From: Coriaria nepalensis
Taxonomy: Eukaryota > Streptophyta > Magnoliopsida > Cucurbitales > Coriariaceae
Reading direction: 5' to 3'
NCBI GenBank assembly: GCA_027186245.1
Contig: CP114493.1
Location: forward strand, 8,315,501 to 8,379,500
DNA: 64,000 bases
Of this stretch, positions 1-11,592 are shown in pieces. The notes beneath the pieces were generated by a model that was not told where the DNA came from, did no database searches, and worked only from the letters and a program-made list of their open reading frames with translations. Both the position numbers and the translations under genes were made by a program. Positions within the stretch are counted from its first letter, which is position 1; every line of letters starts with the position of its first letter.

Positions 1-170
1 TTATTTACTGCCAGATCGCTAGAATGGCATATATTACACAATGAAAACTTGAAAAACAGAACAAATGAATAAACATATTCCTGTGAACATGATTCGGTGT
101 TTTTATAAATTGCAGATTTTATTGAGATCTGTCTACGTGAGCATATACTGACATATTTCTTTGCTTTCAG

Positions 171-1149
171 GAACTTGCCAATGTTGGTGTGTTATATTTG
201 TGCAACTTTGTTGATGGAAAGAAATCTAGAATGCCTGAGATGTTGAAGGTTTGAACTAATAGCTTTGCTAGTTTGTTTATTTATTTATATTTTTTGGTTA
301 TCTTTGGGTCCATGTTCATCAGCTGAGTACCCTTCAATACTTAATGGTAATGTAATAAGATTAATTTTATGTAATTGCAATCCACTCGTGGGAGCATGTG
401 AATCAGAGCTCAGTAATCTGACAAACTCTACCAGTATTTTTTGCTAATTATCTTTATTGCTCAATCGTGGATTTTAATTGTTTATAGGGGAAAGTGATTT
501 TCCTTTTTGGTTTTCATTATCTTTTTCCTTTGTCCATTCAGTAAACCTGCCTACAAAATTAATTGCTTTTTCCATCTATTGTCAACTTTCAGGAGCAACT
601 TAAACTTCCTGGTGGCAAGCCTCCTGGTCTACTTGCATATTCTGAACCACCAAGTCTCATGGTATATTTAGGCACCCATGTTTATTCGTGTTGCTTAAAT
701 CAATATAGTTTGAAATAGGTTGATCACTTGTACTATATGATTGTGTGTACTACAATTGTGTATGATGTCTCTTTTAATTTGTCATTGCAGGGTCTTAAGG
801 ATCTCGCCGACTCTTTGGCTGATGGTGGCAACAACCCAATGATAGATGCTATCTCACCAAATGGAATTGGCAACTGGGAGGAGCAGCCTAGACCCAGACC
901 CATTCTCAGGTTTGCAATCTTTAATCTAGAATTGCAGTATTAAGAGATTTTCCCATGTCTTTGCCATTGGGATATAATAGCTTTGATCTAACTACCAAAA
1001 CTTTGTAGAGAGGGTTAGATGGGATACAACCATCTTGCCTGTGTCAAAATAGACATCGATTGCTGTTTGATTATCATAAGCGTAGATGATTTTAAGTTAT
1101 GTTGCTTACTTCACTCAATCCTTGCAGGACCGTATCAACCAGATATTGA
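171..1149 (+). CDS. 3'-terminal exons of an unrecognised conserved gene (partial)
   Basis: Four exons fit GT-AG rules and phase: 171-248, 593-661, 791-909 and 1128-1149. They encode the last ~95 residues of a protein whose start lies left of the window. The peptide includes VGVLYLCNFVDGKKSRMPEM, then KLPGGKPPGLLAYSEPPSLM, then a stretch ending NWEEQPRPRPILR. The frame closes with TVSTRY and a TGA at 1147-1149. I do not recognise the family, and no domain motif is visible. Oddly, the +1 frame of the last exon reads YQPDIDLNIPSKPVN to a TAG at 1178-1180, which looks more like a natural tail, but no AG acceptor gives that frame. The exons are well supported; the function is unknown. Confidence 0.6.
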
Positions 1150-2456
1150 TCTCAATATCCCGAGCAAGCCAGTGAACTAGCTAGCCTCCTTGCTGTCTAT
1201 ACCTATACAACTTTGAAAGTCAATTTAGTTTGATTGTTCAAGTTCTATATACTGGACAAATGCAAACATCAAACTACTTCTGAAAGTTTTATGTTGGCAT
1301 GGATGGCATTGTCTGTCTATGATATTTTGTCGTGATGTAATTTTTTTATTACTGCAATGCGGTAAATATACGTGCAAATTAGTAGGAAGACTCGAATGCG
1401 TTTGGCAGTCTTAATCGAATAAGACCAAGACTTTTTTTGGAGTTATGCCATTTTTTAAAAATTGTATAAATCTCACCCCTCTGTAAGTCGATAAAACCAA
1501 GGTTTTGTTCAATTTGCGCAACTAAAGTAAGACAAATAATATAGTAACCAGGTAGCTTTCTGTGCTATTTGATCAACCCAATCTCTAATGAAGAATGTAG
1601 GAGATTATGTTTATGTGAATTTGATATATTTTAATTATATATAAATTTAATATTATTGTGATATGTGAGTTATTTTAATTATATATATATATTGATATAA
1701 TGTATGGTAAGATTTACAGACTCGCCGCTTCAGCTCCACCCACTGGATTTTCCCTCCCAACCCGACAGCCCAAGCAGTTATATATGATACAATGATATGA
1801 TTATATCTACATATATAGATAATTCTTAGGGTTTTGTATACGCGCTGTGTTGCTCAGCCGGCCAGCACCTTCCTTCTTCCATCTTCTCCAGCAGTAATCT
1901 CCGGCAGATTTTCCGACGGGAACGGTACTCTCCAGCTGACCAGTTTCGAGAGACGTACTTAAAGCTTGTGAATAGATTTCCATCTATTTAGCAAAATTAG
2001 GGCTTGGTGCTTTAAACCTTTGCTTATCACTTCTCTTTGACTCTCCATGCCTGAATCAGTTCCAAGGTCCAGGTGAGTCTGCTAATTCAATTATTTTATC
2101 ATGTTCACAGAAAATTTTGAATGTTGCATAATATTTGCGTCTGCTTTGGAATATGCTATGGAGATGAGTGTGTGAAAATATGTTGATTTTAAACTATTGC
2201 GTTCAGTTTGAATTATATTGATATGGACTAGAGAATAAGCGAATTCAGTATAGAAGGGGTACACAATAATATGGTTAAGTTGGTTGAAGTACAGAGGAGA
2301 AAGAGATTTGTTTGCCTAAATTTAGCTCCTTTTTTTCTCAATGACACAGTTTTCTAGGAAATTTGCTTTCCTGTAGCTGCAATGCGAGTTTGATTTAGCG
2401 TTTTCTGAAACGGGAGTTTGACCTGAGTGAAACCGGAAGGCTATAAAAAGACGAGA
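1150..2456 (+). other. Spacer plus probable 5' UTR and leader intron of the QTRT2-like gene
   Basis: AT-rich spacer with ATATAT runs near 1620-1690, then a more GC-rich leader from about 1850. A strong splice donor (CCAG/GTGAGT) lies at 2073 and a plausible acceptor (GACACAG) near 2348, which suggests a 5' UTR intron. An upstream ATG at 2047 opens a short reading frame before this donor, so it may act as a uORF. The transcript start is not determined. Confidence 0.4.
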
Positions 2457-3716
2457 ATGAAGTTTTCTGTCAAGGGATGGAGCAGTGGGAAGGCACGGGT
2501 AGGTGTTCTTCAACTGGGCAACTGTCCTAGCCCAATAGAGACACCCGCATTACTCCTTTCAACCCGAAAAGGCCTGCCTGTTTTCATCTCTCCTGACCTC
2601 CTTCCATCTCTCCCTTCCCCAGATTCCCATCTCCTTCAATTCAGCCCCCTTCATTTCCTAGATGGACCTTCCCCAAAAACAATCTCAAAAATCGGAGGAC
2701 TACAAAATTTAATCGGTCTACACGAGCACGGACTCATAGCCGTAGCAAGAGATTCGATTTATACCCTTCCGGTAGCTGATAGCGCTAACAAATTAGGCCC
2801 TTCTTTTGAAACCACTTGTGGCCGTTGTTTAATGAAACCCGTAGATTACATTGACATAATTTCCTCTTTGGGTCCAGACTTATGGGCCTCATTGGCTGAT
2901 GAAGTACCTTCATGGGCTTCAAACAAGAGAAACAGAGTGTCAGTGGATCGGACCGTTAAATGGCTCGATGAATGCATTGTGTTAGGTTCGACAAAAAGAG
3001 GAGGGTCAAATATTTTGGGAGCTATTGTTGGAGGGTCTAGTGTTGATGAACGTAGACGTTGTGCAGAAGAGGTTGTCAAGCGAAATGTGCCTGGTTATTG
3101 GCTTGGAGGTTTTGGGCTCGGAGAAAGCCTAAACGAGCGGCCTGGTTTACTTAATGCCGTTGTGGATGTCCTGCCGGAGGAAAGCCCACGATTGGTTTGT
3201 GGGCTTGGGCTTCCAGAAGAGGTCTTGCAGGGCGTTGATGCAGGCATTGATCTTTTTGACTCGGCTTATATACACCATCTTACCCTTGGAGGCTTTGCGC
3301 TTACCTTTCAATTAGATGTAATTGCGCCTGAAGTTTCTGATTTACGAGGAAATGATAGGGAGGTTGATATGACAAAGATTAATCTGAGAGCGACAATTTA
3401 TAGGAAGGATGCATCCCCGATTGTGGAAAGATGTAGATGCTATACTTGCCAGAATCACACCAGAGCTTATATTAATCACTTGCTAAATGTGCATGAAATG
3501 CTGGCTCAGATACTCCTTGAGGTACACAACACTCACCATTATCTGGGATTTTTCTGGTCGATTAGAGAAGCAATAAAGGCAGGAAAATTTCAACTTTTCC
3601 GACAGAAGTTTGTAGAGAGCACTCGCATTCACGTTGCTGATAGAGCTTGTGATGTCAGTAATCATGATGATAATGGCATCGATAATGGAAAAAAGCACCA
3701 GGGGAGAGATAGTTGA
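2457..3716 (+). CDS. QTRT2: Queuine tRNA-ribosyltransferase accessory subunit 2 (QTRT2-like)
   Basis: Single-exon ORF of 419 aa. I start it at the ATG at 2457 (MKFSVKGW); the frame is open for 10 codons upstream but only from a GTG. In eukaryotes QTRT2 pairs with the catalytic QTRT1 to swap guanine 34 for queuine in tRNAs for Asp, Asn, His and Tyr. The zinc site is visible: Cys326, Cys328, Cys331 and His357 (CxCxxC-x25-H). The segment LFDSAYIHHLTLGGFALTF (about residues 265-285) stands where catalytic TGT enzymes carry their Asp and TRTARxG signature. The lack of that signature points to the non-catalytic accessory subunit. Plants must salvage queuine from microbes, which makes the gene's retention notable. 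The intronless form could reflect an old retrocopy or simply the plant gene structure. Confidence 0.88.
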   Translation: MKFSVKGWSSGKARVGVLQLGNCPSPIETPALLLSTRKGLPVFISPDLLPSLPSPDSHLLQFSPLHFLDGPSPKTISKIGGLQNLIGLHEHGLIAVARDSIYTLPVADSANKLGPSFETTCGRCLMKPVDYIDIISSLGPDLWASLADEVPSWASNKRNRVSVDRTVKWLDECIVLGSTKRGGSNILGAIVGGSSVDERRRCAEEVVKRNVPGYWLGGFGLGESLNERPGLLNAVVDVLPEESPRLVCGLGLPEEVLQGVDAGIDLFDSAYIHHLTLGGFALTFQLDVIAPEVSDLRGNDREVDMTKINLRATIYRKDASPIVERCRCYTCQNHTRAYINHLLNVHEMLAQILLEVHNTHHYLGFFWSIREAIKAGKFQLFRQKFVESTRIHVADRACDVSNHDDNGIDNGKKHQGRDS

Positions 3717-4485
3717 ATGCCGGCTTGGCAGAATGACTTCAACCTCAGTTAGCAGTCTGAATTTTGCATTTCAGAAAACAGCTAGAATAGTCACTCTCTA
3801 AGGAGCCCTCCATTATAGGTTCTTCTTACAAAGTGTAAAAGGGATTTATGTATTATCCAGGAAAACGGTGAAAGAGTCGAGAGTTTGCAAGAATCTCCAT
3901 CATTGTTCGGAATCTTGCAATATCAGGTTCCAAATTCACCCACCTCTTCCCCAAATTCACAATGATAAACTAGTTCCACGTATTACTTGAATGTAGATGA
4001 CCTCCATTCCTTTGCTTTCGGCTGAAGATCATTTGATTAGGAAAATGACTGAGAAAAGATCTTTAGGAAGAAGTATGGATTCACTAATGTCACAATCAAC
4101 CAGAAGGTGAAACCAAACTTGCATAGATAACAATCAACCAGAGTTGAAATATAACAAACTCGTGTCATTTTTATTGATAATATATTACTATAATCACATA
4201 TTACAATGTGAAGACATAGTTAGACAGTACCTATTACAATTTAAGGCGAATTTCGAGTTACTTCTCGATTGATCATGGTGGCTGAACCCTCCAAAATATC
4301 GCAGTCAAAGTTCAATCAAGTATAGAAGTCTTCTTAGATAATCTTAGACAAGCTTTTCATATAGGAAAATTATAACACCTAGGTGTATGACGGTGCAGGT
4401 TCTTCAAACTGGGCTTGTGTGGAGCATAATTTGAAAGAGAAGAAGAAATTTACATATATGCATATATATATTAAATGAGATTTGA
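3717..4485. other. Convergent 3' flank between the QTRT2-like gene and AMY3
   Basis: Non-coding sequence holding the 3' UTRs of two convergent genes. I see no ORF or motif beyond ordinary AT-rich sequence. Confidence 0.5.
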
Positions 4486-7400
4486 TTATGATCCTTCCCA
4501 AACCTTGTAATCTCTTCCTTCAATGGCTACAGTCCATTTTTGTGACCCACTTGGGGGTTCGAAATGACCCGGTCCAATCTTCATTGCGACCTTTTCATCT
4601 ATGATGGCAGCATACACATCCCTATCTGCTTTTGTAATTTTGACCTAAGAGTATGCAACGCAACATACCGAAAAGAAGTCAGCATCTGAAAACTCTATTG
4701 TTGATTCATTTTTATCAAGAGGAGTTGTAAATTCCATATCCCGGGAAAAAAAAAAAAACGATCGATATATAATTCACTAATGTCTTTAAAGGATCCTTCC
4801 TGATGATGAAGATTTGGATACTTACGATACTTCTACACTGGATTTTGTTGCGGTTTCTGACAGAGATAAGTGTAGCAATTTCTGATTTGTAATGTGAAAA
4901 AATGTGATCATAGAACACTGTAGGTGTTCCGGGATGAGTCAAGATGTATGCATAACCTTGCATTTCTTTCCCACCAGGAAATCTCCAATGCCCCTTCAGG
5001 AAAATAAAGGAGTATAAGGGGAAATATGTAAGCACGTGAGGCACCGGCATTTTTTAGAGGTTTAGAGCTTTCTTTGGTCCTTTTAGGAAACAAAACAATC
5101 TGGTAAAAATGCGGAATTGAACCCAAAAAGAAGTTAAAACCTGAGTAGAGCCAGTATCGTGATTCTCTATAAAGGTAACAGCACGAGATGGCCACCATCC
5201 AACAACACCAGGAGGCTTTCCTTTAGAATCTGATAATCGCCAATATTCACATCTTTCTAGAGCCTGTGAGACAAAACATTCTCTAAAAACTTACTAGTTT
5301 CCAACTTAGAATTTAATCTTCCCTAACCTAAGATTAAAAGACAACTTTCTCTATCCACTAAAAATGCTAGTAAAAACGTATTCAATGAATACTTACGGCA
5401 TGAAGAATCCCTTTTGTTGTGACATCAAAAGCACCAGCAGTTCCACTAGTAGCATTGATCCAATCAACGATTCTCTGTCTATGGGCATCTTGATTATGAT
5501 CCATTTCCCCGTATGTATAGCTGAGGGAATCCCAAAACTCGCCTACAGCAAAATAAGGTTCACTTGCATCAATGTAGTCCTTCACATAACCACCCCAAAA
5601 TCCCCTAACAAAATCAAGCCTCCACCCATCATATCCAATTTCTTTTCTGCAAATCACATTTTACAAAAATATTATTCAATTGTCCAGTTATAGTACTCTT
5701 ATAACACATGACTTAAGCATTGTGTCATACAATCTCATTTTATCTAGCATTTAAGAGAGACAATCAGGAGGTAATGAATATGTTCTTGTGACAAAGTAGA
5801 GATTTATGTCTACTGAAACAGAATACAATATATATGACCGTACTATACACCTTAACCAGCATAACCATTCTTTAAGATCCTTCCTCACGAAATCTTGTGA
5901 ATGATCAATGTTTGGAGCAGCATGGAAAGATTCGCCACTGCTTTTGTTGCCCCTTCCCTATATTGAGGATATATCAACTTAAAACAACCAAAATATAGCA
6001 ACAAGCATATGCATCTAGTCGAAAGGTAGCTAAAATGAAGACATTTCTAAGTAATGAGCAGAATAGAAAACACACCTGAAAATGTGGATCATCTGCAATA
6101 ACTGCACGGTCATCCCAATTTAACTTGCCACCAAAAATATTCCAAACACCATTTTGATTCTGATACTGTGCACATCGATGATTCAAGACAGCATCTCCAA
6201 GAACTTTTATCCCAACTTTATGGAATGTATTCACTACATCCTTCAGCTCATCAACGTTCCCATATCTGATATATAAGCCAAAACATTAGAGGCGACATTT
6301 TCAAGATCCTAATCAAGTAAGTCATAACATTTAACTAACGAATACAAACTTCACGTAACCCGTCTAAGGAAATCCAAGAACATATAAGACCTTTTTCACA
6401 ATAAAAAAGCCTCACAGACCCAAAACCAATGCTTACTACCCCAATCACATAAGCATGCATCAAAAAGAGTGTCTAAATTATGAAGTCCCTTTCTTCTGTA
6501 AGCAATGTTGAATCTCATACCTGGATTCTAATTTAGTAATATAGTACCTGGAATTTAAATTATATAAATCTCTCGGCATGTAGCCCTCAGGTGACACGGA
6601 ATCGGTAGGAGGTGGTAGCCAGATCACAGTGAAACCAAGTGAAGATAACTCTTTAGCCTTTTCTTTTAGCTCCATGTACCATTTTCCAGATTTATTAGAT
6701 TCCCAGTTAAATCCTTGGCACAATATCTCAAACCCAGTACCTGTGCCAGAACAAATTTTCAATGCTTCAGGAAACTGTTTTTCAATCTCCTGACCAGTCT
6801 CAACCTCGGCAATAGCTTCCTCCGAGAAAGTTGGGATATCACTTCTGAAGATACTATAGGCTTCAGCGGCCAACTTCTCAATTTCTTGAAGAATAGTTTC
6901 TTGTGCTTTTTTGGTTTTTCTCGTCTGATCCTTTTCGAATGAAATGTCAATCGCCAGGTTCCTTATTTCGTTTATTATTCCATCAGTATATGCAGAAAAA
7001 GAACCTTCTGGGTCTCCTACTCTGGTTATTTGAGATGTCTTTGCAGCCTCAGATTGACCTTGTCTCTGTTGAATAGATGACCCACCTGAACTTGAGAGAG
7101 GGATGTAGAAGTCATTTCCCTTCCAATTTAACCAAGTATCGTCCTTGAGCTTGAGAACAAAAAGGAAACCCTCGAATTCTTCTTCTAAGGTAAAAGTTCC
7201 CCAATATCCATTTCCCCCCTCTTTTGGCTGCAGGCAAGTTGCTTTAGTAAATAACAAAAAGCGAATACAAGAATAGAACTGTAACTGCCAGATTAAAGAT
7301 ATGGCATGGGAACAGCTAAAGATCAATTTTCCAAACACAAAAAACAGAAGGAAGCTGCATGTATATATAAAGTTTCCCTTAGGTAAGTTTGTGATGACAT

Positions 7401-9283
7401 CTATGTTTATCCTTGTTTCAAGGTCTTAATAAACAAATATAATTTTATAATTTTCCAAAATTTAAAGGAAAATTTAAAGGTGGTGAACCAGAATTTGGCA
7501 ACATAATTAATGATAATATGGGGTACAATTTTAACTGGCAAAGAGTATCGATATTGGACTGAATACATGTACACAGGCAGTCGATGAAATCACAAAAAAT
7601 ATAAATCCAGAAAGAAAATAAAACAGGGTGTTACTTTCTTGTTATGCAAGAAACATGTTTCAAAGAAATACCTTTAAGAGGGTCCTCAAAGCCTTGTTCT
7701 TGAATACTGTAGTTTCTGGCGGATAAGTGACTGGAATTTCCCATTTTCTAGTGGCATCTCTGCAGACTCCCCAGTGAACAACAACATCTCCAAGTAGGTC
7801 TGTTTCTAATTGTAGAAGGAATTTAGCCGTCTCTGGACACTTCCTAACTAAAACATCGACTACATTATCAACGGCTACATGTTTAACAATAGGCAGCTCT
7901 ACTTCCAGACTCTTGTTTTCCTGTTTAGGGTCTCTTCTGTACCCACTGGTATCTAGCCGTTTAGAGTTTGATTCTTCTTCCCCAAGAAGTATACTGGACA
8001 GTGGCCCCAAAACTGCTAGAATGCAAAAGATCCAAATAACAAAATGCATAACATTCTACCTATGAAGAGAATAAACAATGAAACCACAAGACATAATGAC
8101 CAACCTGGCCATCGACTGAATCCTCTCCTTGCTCCAACTACATTGACAACGTCACGAAGGTTGTCCACAAGAGGTACCCTGAAATCTCTCCCCCTATGCT
8201 GATACCAAGCTCCAGTTTCTGCATCCTGCACCACAAAAACTCGAGAGTTTGAAGTTTTTGTTTCGCCAAAAGGACCCGTTAAAAATACTAAAACTACTGA
8301 ATCATCAGCAGGTAATTGTTGAATATAAGTACCTTCAAGACAAAATTGATGGCAGCAACTGTACTCTTGGGATCAATATCAATCTTCACTTCATAAAGTG
8401 TCTCTCCCTTGGAAGATGATGACAACAATTTCTTCAAAGGCGTCTCTATTGCATAATCCTGAAAAAAAAAAACAATTGTTCGTTTACATTCATGCATTGG
8501 ACCAGGGGGTCCTGAATGGAAGGATCAATCATTCAAAAGCTACGTACCTTAATGGGTACTGAACCAGGGGGTCTCATTTCCTTAGGAGGTTGATCCCATT
8601 CACTACAAAGCTTTCCAACTTATGTTAGATAATATGATTACATATTAAGTTTCTTCCTACATTGCATGTATTTGTTCAAATTCTGAATCAACTAGGAATT
8701 TAATAACAAAATCATCATAAGAAAAAAAAAAAAAAAAGGGGAGCAAAAACGAGAAAAAAGGGCAACGACCTGCCAACATCATCCATTAAAGACACTCCCC
8801 AATGAAGAATCCATTCTCCAGGAAGATCACAGCCTATAGTTAGCTGCCAATTCTTGTTATTTTTCCCTTGATCTAATCTGGCGAAGATCTTTCCCTCAAT
8901 CTACAATTCCAAATCCATCAAATTTCATACCTCCGATTCCGAGAGAGAGAAAGAGAGAGAGGAAAAAAAACCGCTAAACAGAGAGAGAGAGAGAGAGGGA
9001 AGAGAATCCAAACCGTTTCGGTTCGTTCTATAGAGAAGCTTTCTCTGTAAACCACATCGGTGGACTCGACGGTGTCATCAAGAACCACATTCGTCGAGCT
9101 AGCTTTAACAGAGAGAGGCTGACGAGACTTGAAGTCGCAGAAGGTGCGGCCATTGAGGCGTAGCTTATTCAGAGAGAAACTGAAGGAGCAGGGCCTGATT
9201 AGAAGATTCTTGGATTTTAGAAGATGATGATGATGCGGTCGATAACAACGGTGGAGGAGAGATTCGACGCTTATGCTCGTCAT
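4486..9283 (-). CDS. AMY3: Chloroplast alpha-amylase 3 with tandem CBM45 domains (AMY3)
   Basis: Thirteen coding exons keep one frame, 907 aa: 9283-9014, 8900-8770, 8602-8548, 8458-8333, 8225-8105, 8015-7672, 7227-6548, 6265-6076, 5957-5851, 5646-5397, 5263-5141, 4993-4826, 4644-4486. The first ~60 residues are Ser/Arg/His-rich, like a transit peptide. Two CBM45 starch-binding domains follow (about 90-235 and 260-420), each with a Trp-rich core such as [10 protein letters not shown] and [11 protein letters not shown]. The GH13 catalytic part (about 500-907) shows all four conserved regions: DAVLNHR (~600), GWRLDFVRG (nucleophile ~D686), AVGEFWD (acid/base ~E711) and FIENHDTG (~D794). The C-terminal beta-sandwich ends in DYKVWEGS. 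Arabidopsis AMY3 is similar in length and is a redox-regulated stromal endo-amylase that degrades transitory starch. The gene looks fully functional. Intron 1 carries GA microsatellites. Confidence 0.97.
8938..8998. repeat. GA-rich microsatellite in AMY3 intron 1
   Basis: Two runs of GA dinucleotides (about 8940-8962 and 8979-8998) broken by a short A-rich stretch, inside the first intron of AMY3. Confidence 0.8.
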
Positions 9284-10328
9284 AATCCCAGCGCCACTTC
9301 GTCTCTATCAATCGTGAATCCGAACCAGGTGGAACAATTGCAGAGAAAAGAGAGAAAGCGAGAGATAGAGTCTGTTATGAAGGTTGCTGATGATACTTAC
9401 GAATGTGGATGATAGTTTTTTTATCAATTTTTATTTTCATGTTCTCGGTTTTAAAAGATTTTTTGTGTGTTTTTGTACATCACTCCTTGTCCGTTTGGAA
9501 TCTGTAATAAGTCAAATTAATCAATTTAATTTCGTATAATTTCATGTCCTAAAGACACAAAGTGTAAATTATATCCCTCTTCCTCATATATCTTACGAAA
9601 AATCTTCTTTTTTTTTTTTTTTCCCGAATTCATCTATAATTCTAAATCCGGTATTAAAATTATGTCGGCCGGATACTATTTCATTAAAAAATAAAAAATA
9701 ATTAATAAATAATAAATAGAAAATCGAATGTCTATATTTTAGGTGGACCGAATATCCCTGCAGTTGGACGTAAATCCAAAGGGTGAGTGAGCGCTTTGGA
9801 GTGAAAGAGATTGGTAGTATCCGATTTTTCTAAAATCTATATTAATTATAATTTTTAAAAATTTGAGTAAATATTTTATATTTGATTTTTTTTTTCAATT
9901 TAATTTAATTATAATAATTTTTACAATTTAAAGAATTATAAAATTTTTTATAAATATTTTTTTATCTTTTTTATTTTTATTTATTTTTTTAATATTATTT
10001 ATTATCACTTAATATTTATGCATAATTTTATTCTTTTTGTGACAAAATAGAGAAAGCAGATATACCATCAAAAGAGAACACAACATTACCAATGTATGTC
10101 CTTTAAAATCTTCTTCATGTACCTAAAACGTAGTTCAATGTAATGGAAAATGTCCATCAGATATATACATACTCACACCACCTGGTACCGACCAAAACAA
10201 AGAAAACAGCAACCAGACTTGATACGAAAAACCTTACACAAACCAAATTCCCAATTCCAATTTGTACTCCATATCATATATACCAAACACTATACCATTA
10301 TTCCCAACTCCAAGTTATAGTTATATAA
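9284..10328. other. AMY3 promoter side and AT-rich spacer
   Basis: Upstream region of AMY3 (read on the minus strand), then AT-rich sequence with a T run at 9608-9622. The short plus-strand ORF at 9224-9412 lies antisense to the AMY3 start and has no family resemblance. No clear TATA box or element could be assigned. Confidence 0.4.
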
Positions 10329-10930
10329 TTACCCGAGGGTGGAATTACCTTGAAGAAGGCCCTCTCTGATTTGAGCAGCAACACCTTTGATGGCACCAGG
10401 TTTATGTGAGATGAAAACAGAGTTTGACTTTGAAGAAGCACCAATCTCCTTCATTGTGTCGAAGTACTGAGTGACCAAGAACCATGTCCATGACATCCTT
10501 AGAAGTAGTAGTGCCGGGAACAGTTGAAGAGAAGGCGAGAACACTTGATCTGTCAAGCTATACCCAATCTAGCAAAAGGTACTTAGAGACTCAGCATCTC
10601 TTTCAGCCCCACTTGATCTGTAATATCTTTTCCGCTTCGGCTTTCTCATTAGAGACTCAGTCTAGCAGCTGATTTATCGAAACTAAATATAGATCAGATG
10701 AGATATTTATGAGCTAGCTATGGTCACATTGAGCAGGTGACAAGATTAAGTTTTAACAAACAGGATGCAAATCGTTTGATAAGATCTTACCTGCAGTAAT
10801 CTCATTCATTGCTCTCTTCACATGCTCATCTTACCAAGAATAGATGTTCACTTGACTTATCTGAAATAATGATATACTGGGAGGATGTTCACCTTTTGCA
10901 AGTTCCACTTCCATAGCTTTTTGCGACCAC
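10329..10930 (-). pseudogene. Decayed hypersensitive-induced reaction (HIR, SPFH/band 7) pseudogene
   Basis: Pieces of a HIR protein can be read on the minus strand in the right order but in shifting frames. Near 10800 there is DEHVKRAMNEI followed by a GTAAG donor. Near 10640 there is NEKAEAEKILQIK. At 10540-10335 there is SKDVMDMVL, then a one-base shift, then [20 protein letters not shown] and [11 protein letters not shown] ending at a stop at 10329. The DEHVK, NEKAEAEKILQIK and [12 protein letters not shown] blocks are hallmarks of plant HIR1-4, plasma-membrane microdomain proteins of immunity. The copy has lost the segment normally joining the last two blocks, has several stops and frameshifts, and lacks the N-terminal exons. 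The intron remnants show that it was a normal gene copy, not a retrocopy. Confidence 0.85.
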
Positions 10931-11287
10931 AGTAAAAAAAACATTACACATTTTCAGAAAGAGGGAGAAAGAGTGAGAATATATTTATTATTTCATAACT
11001 TTTTATTTTAGATTAATCATATACGGGTAATTTAGTAATTTTAAATTTTTTTATAAAATAATTAAATTTTTTTAAAAAAAAGGATATTATTATGATGAAA
11101 TTATAGGTTAAATTTTTTTAAAAAAAGTATAGGTTTTTGTCTTTAATTTATATACCATTAGAAACTTAAAAAAGGGGATAGTTATGACGTGGCATACTCA
11201 TCCCCGTGGATGAAAATCGACTAGAAGAGAGAGAGAGAAAGAAAGAACGAAATAAAACTCAGAGAGCGCGATTCTCCGATCAAGATC
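10931..11287. other. AT-rich spacer and 5' leader of the DUF1338 gene
   Basis: Low-complexity A/T runs between 10990 and 11160, then a purine-rich leader with GAGAGAGA at about 11227-11240 just before the start codon. Nothing else is recognisable. Confidence 0.4.
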
Positions 11288-11561
11288 ATGAAACTTGCGA
11301 CCATGATTTCCTCGACGATGAAGATCAAAACCACCTCAACTTTTCCGTCCATTTCCTTTCCCTTCCACCTGAAATCGAGAAATTCCTTTTCCCTCTTCAA
11401 TCTAATCCCATCTTTTCCCGCCAAAAGAAAACTCTCCGCCGTCGCCATCTCCGCCGCTTCCAAATCCGAAAATGGATCTTCTCTTAAGGTCATCAACTTA
11501 GATTTTTTCTTTCTAACGATCTCTGTTTAATTTCCTTGATTTTTTGCATGTATTAAAAGGA

Positions 11562-11592
<31 letters not shown>

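Noticed and set aside
2427..2456. N-terminal extension of the QTRT2-like ORF
   Set aside because: It begins at GTG, not ATG; the ATG at 2457 fits the family start (MKFSVKGW).
9224..9412. Plus-strand ORF overlapping the AMY3 start
   Set aside because: Antisense to the transit-peptide exon, low complexity, no family match.
11206..11496. ORFs in other frames and antisense over the first DUF1338 exon
   Set aside because: They overlap the exon that encodes the transit peptide and end within the first intron; shadow frames.
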